Source: a virus. From it: DNA of 27,998 nucleotides. This document shows, piece after piece, positions 27,858-27,998 of this stretch. Where the stretch lies: the IMG/VR virus record IMGVR_UViG_3300006735_000171, positions 1-27,998 of that record; one strand, given 5' to 3'. A model generated the notes under the pieces. It made no database searches, was not told the DNA's origin, and saw only the letters and a list, made by a program, of their open reading frames with translations. Numbering within the stretch: position 1 is the stretch's first letter; each line of letters begins with the position of its first letter. Position numbers and translations under genes: made by a program.

Positions 27858-27998
27858 TATGCTGTCCTTCTCCACATATATACAACAATATATGGTTGTA
27901 AAATATTGTGAGCCGAGCCACTACCTGTAGCTGCTGTAGTAAAAGTTTCACCACTAGAAGTGCCATCAGGAAATAAAGCGTGGTCATTAGAACTTCCA
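27857..27998 (-). CDS. Tail-collar/fibre protein, C-terminal fragment
   Basis: Only the last 46 residues lie in the window. They read GSSNDHALFPDGTS, then SAHNILQPYIVVYMWRRTA before the stop. The ending HN..QPYIV is the recognisable C-terminus of phage tail-collar (fibre tip) domains, which commonly finish HN.MQPY..(L/V)N(Y/W)I. The stop TAA overlaps the next ATG (TAATG at 27857-27859). The protein N-terminus is outside the window. Confidence 0.6.
   Translation of the reverse strand, partial: GSSNDHALFPDGTSSGETFTTAATGSGSAHNILQPYIVVYMWRRTA

Overview
This window is a strongly AT-rich stretch of a tailed-phage genome (Caudoviricetes) with podovirus-type morphogenesis genes: a P22-like portal, a large terminase, a scaffolding protein, large internal/ejection proteins, a gp10-like tail protein and a tail-collar-type fibre end. 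The AT bias, the very dense packing and the set of lysine-rich microproteins resemble marine podoviruses such as those of SAR11-like hosts. The host is an inference; nothing in the window proves it. No tRNA, rRNA, CRISPR, integrase, transposase, RNA polymerase, DNA polymerase, primase or clear endolysin is visible. Both edges cut through genes.

Layout, with most genes on the minus strand. (1) 1-5927, leftward: TerL, two small proteins, portal, a run of six very small proteins, and the scaffolding protein running off the left edge; the major capsid gene is expected just beyond. (2) 5928-6428: about 480 bp of non-coding DNA with a candidate TerL promoter and a strong terminator that closes the next operon. 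(3) 6429-9365, leftward: about a dozen tiny unknown proteins (53-113 aa), several separated by a repeated stop-to-start linker, with an iteron-like and tandem-repeat block at 8587-8706. (4) 9478-12428, leftward: a recombination module with a Sak3-like (DUF1071) annealing protein, a YqaJ-type exonuclease, a ParB-like protein and an SSB-like protein ending in DEIPF. (5) 12429-12729: an extremely AT-rich divergent control region. (6) 12730-15130, the only rightward block: small unknown proteins, a Ref-like HNH nuclease and a zinc-finger protein resembling Q-type antiterminators. (7) 15217-27998, leftward: tail-collar protein fragment, gp10-like tail protein, a small tail-associated protein, a GNAT-like protein, four internal/ejection proteins, a holin-like membrane protein, three small basic proteins (including DUF6321- and DUF5872-like), two exported proteins, a 42-aa lipoprotein, a membrane-anchored coiled-coil protein and TerS.

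How it probably works: a divergent early region drives recombination and replication genes leftward and HNH/Q-like genes rightward; the Q-like product may switch on the long leftward late operons. The recombination module may also mediate exchange of the tiny genes in block 3, whose linkers are near-identical. The least explained parts are the exported-protein cassette at 15766-18564, which includes a well-supported same-strand nested reading frame (16545-17030), the array of tiny genes with repeated linkers, and one possibly leaderless gene with its own promoter (6429-6703).

All functional calls rest on motifs, gene order and translation by eye; no database search was run.
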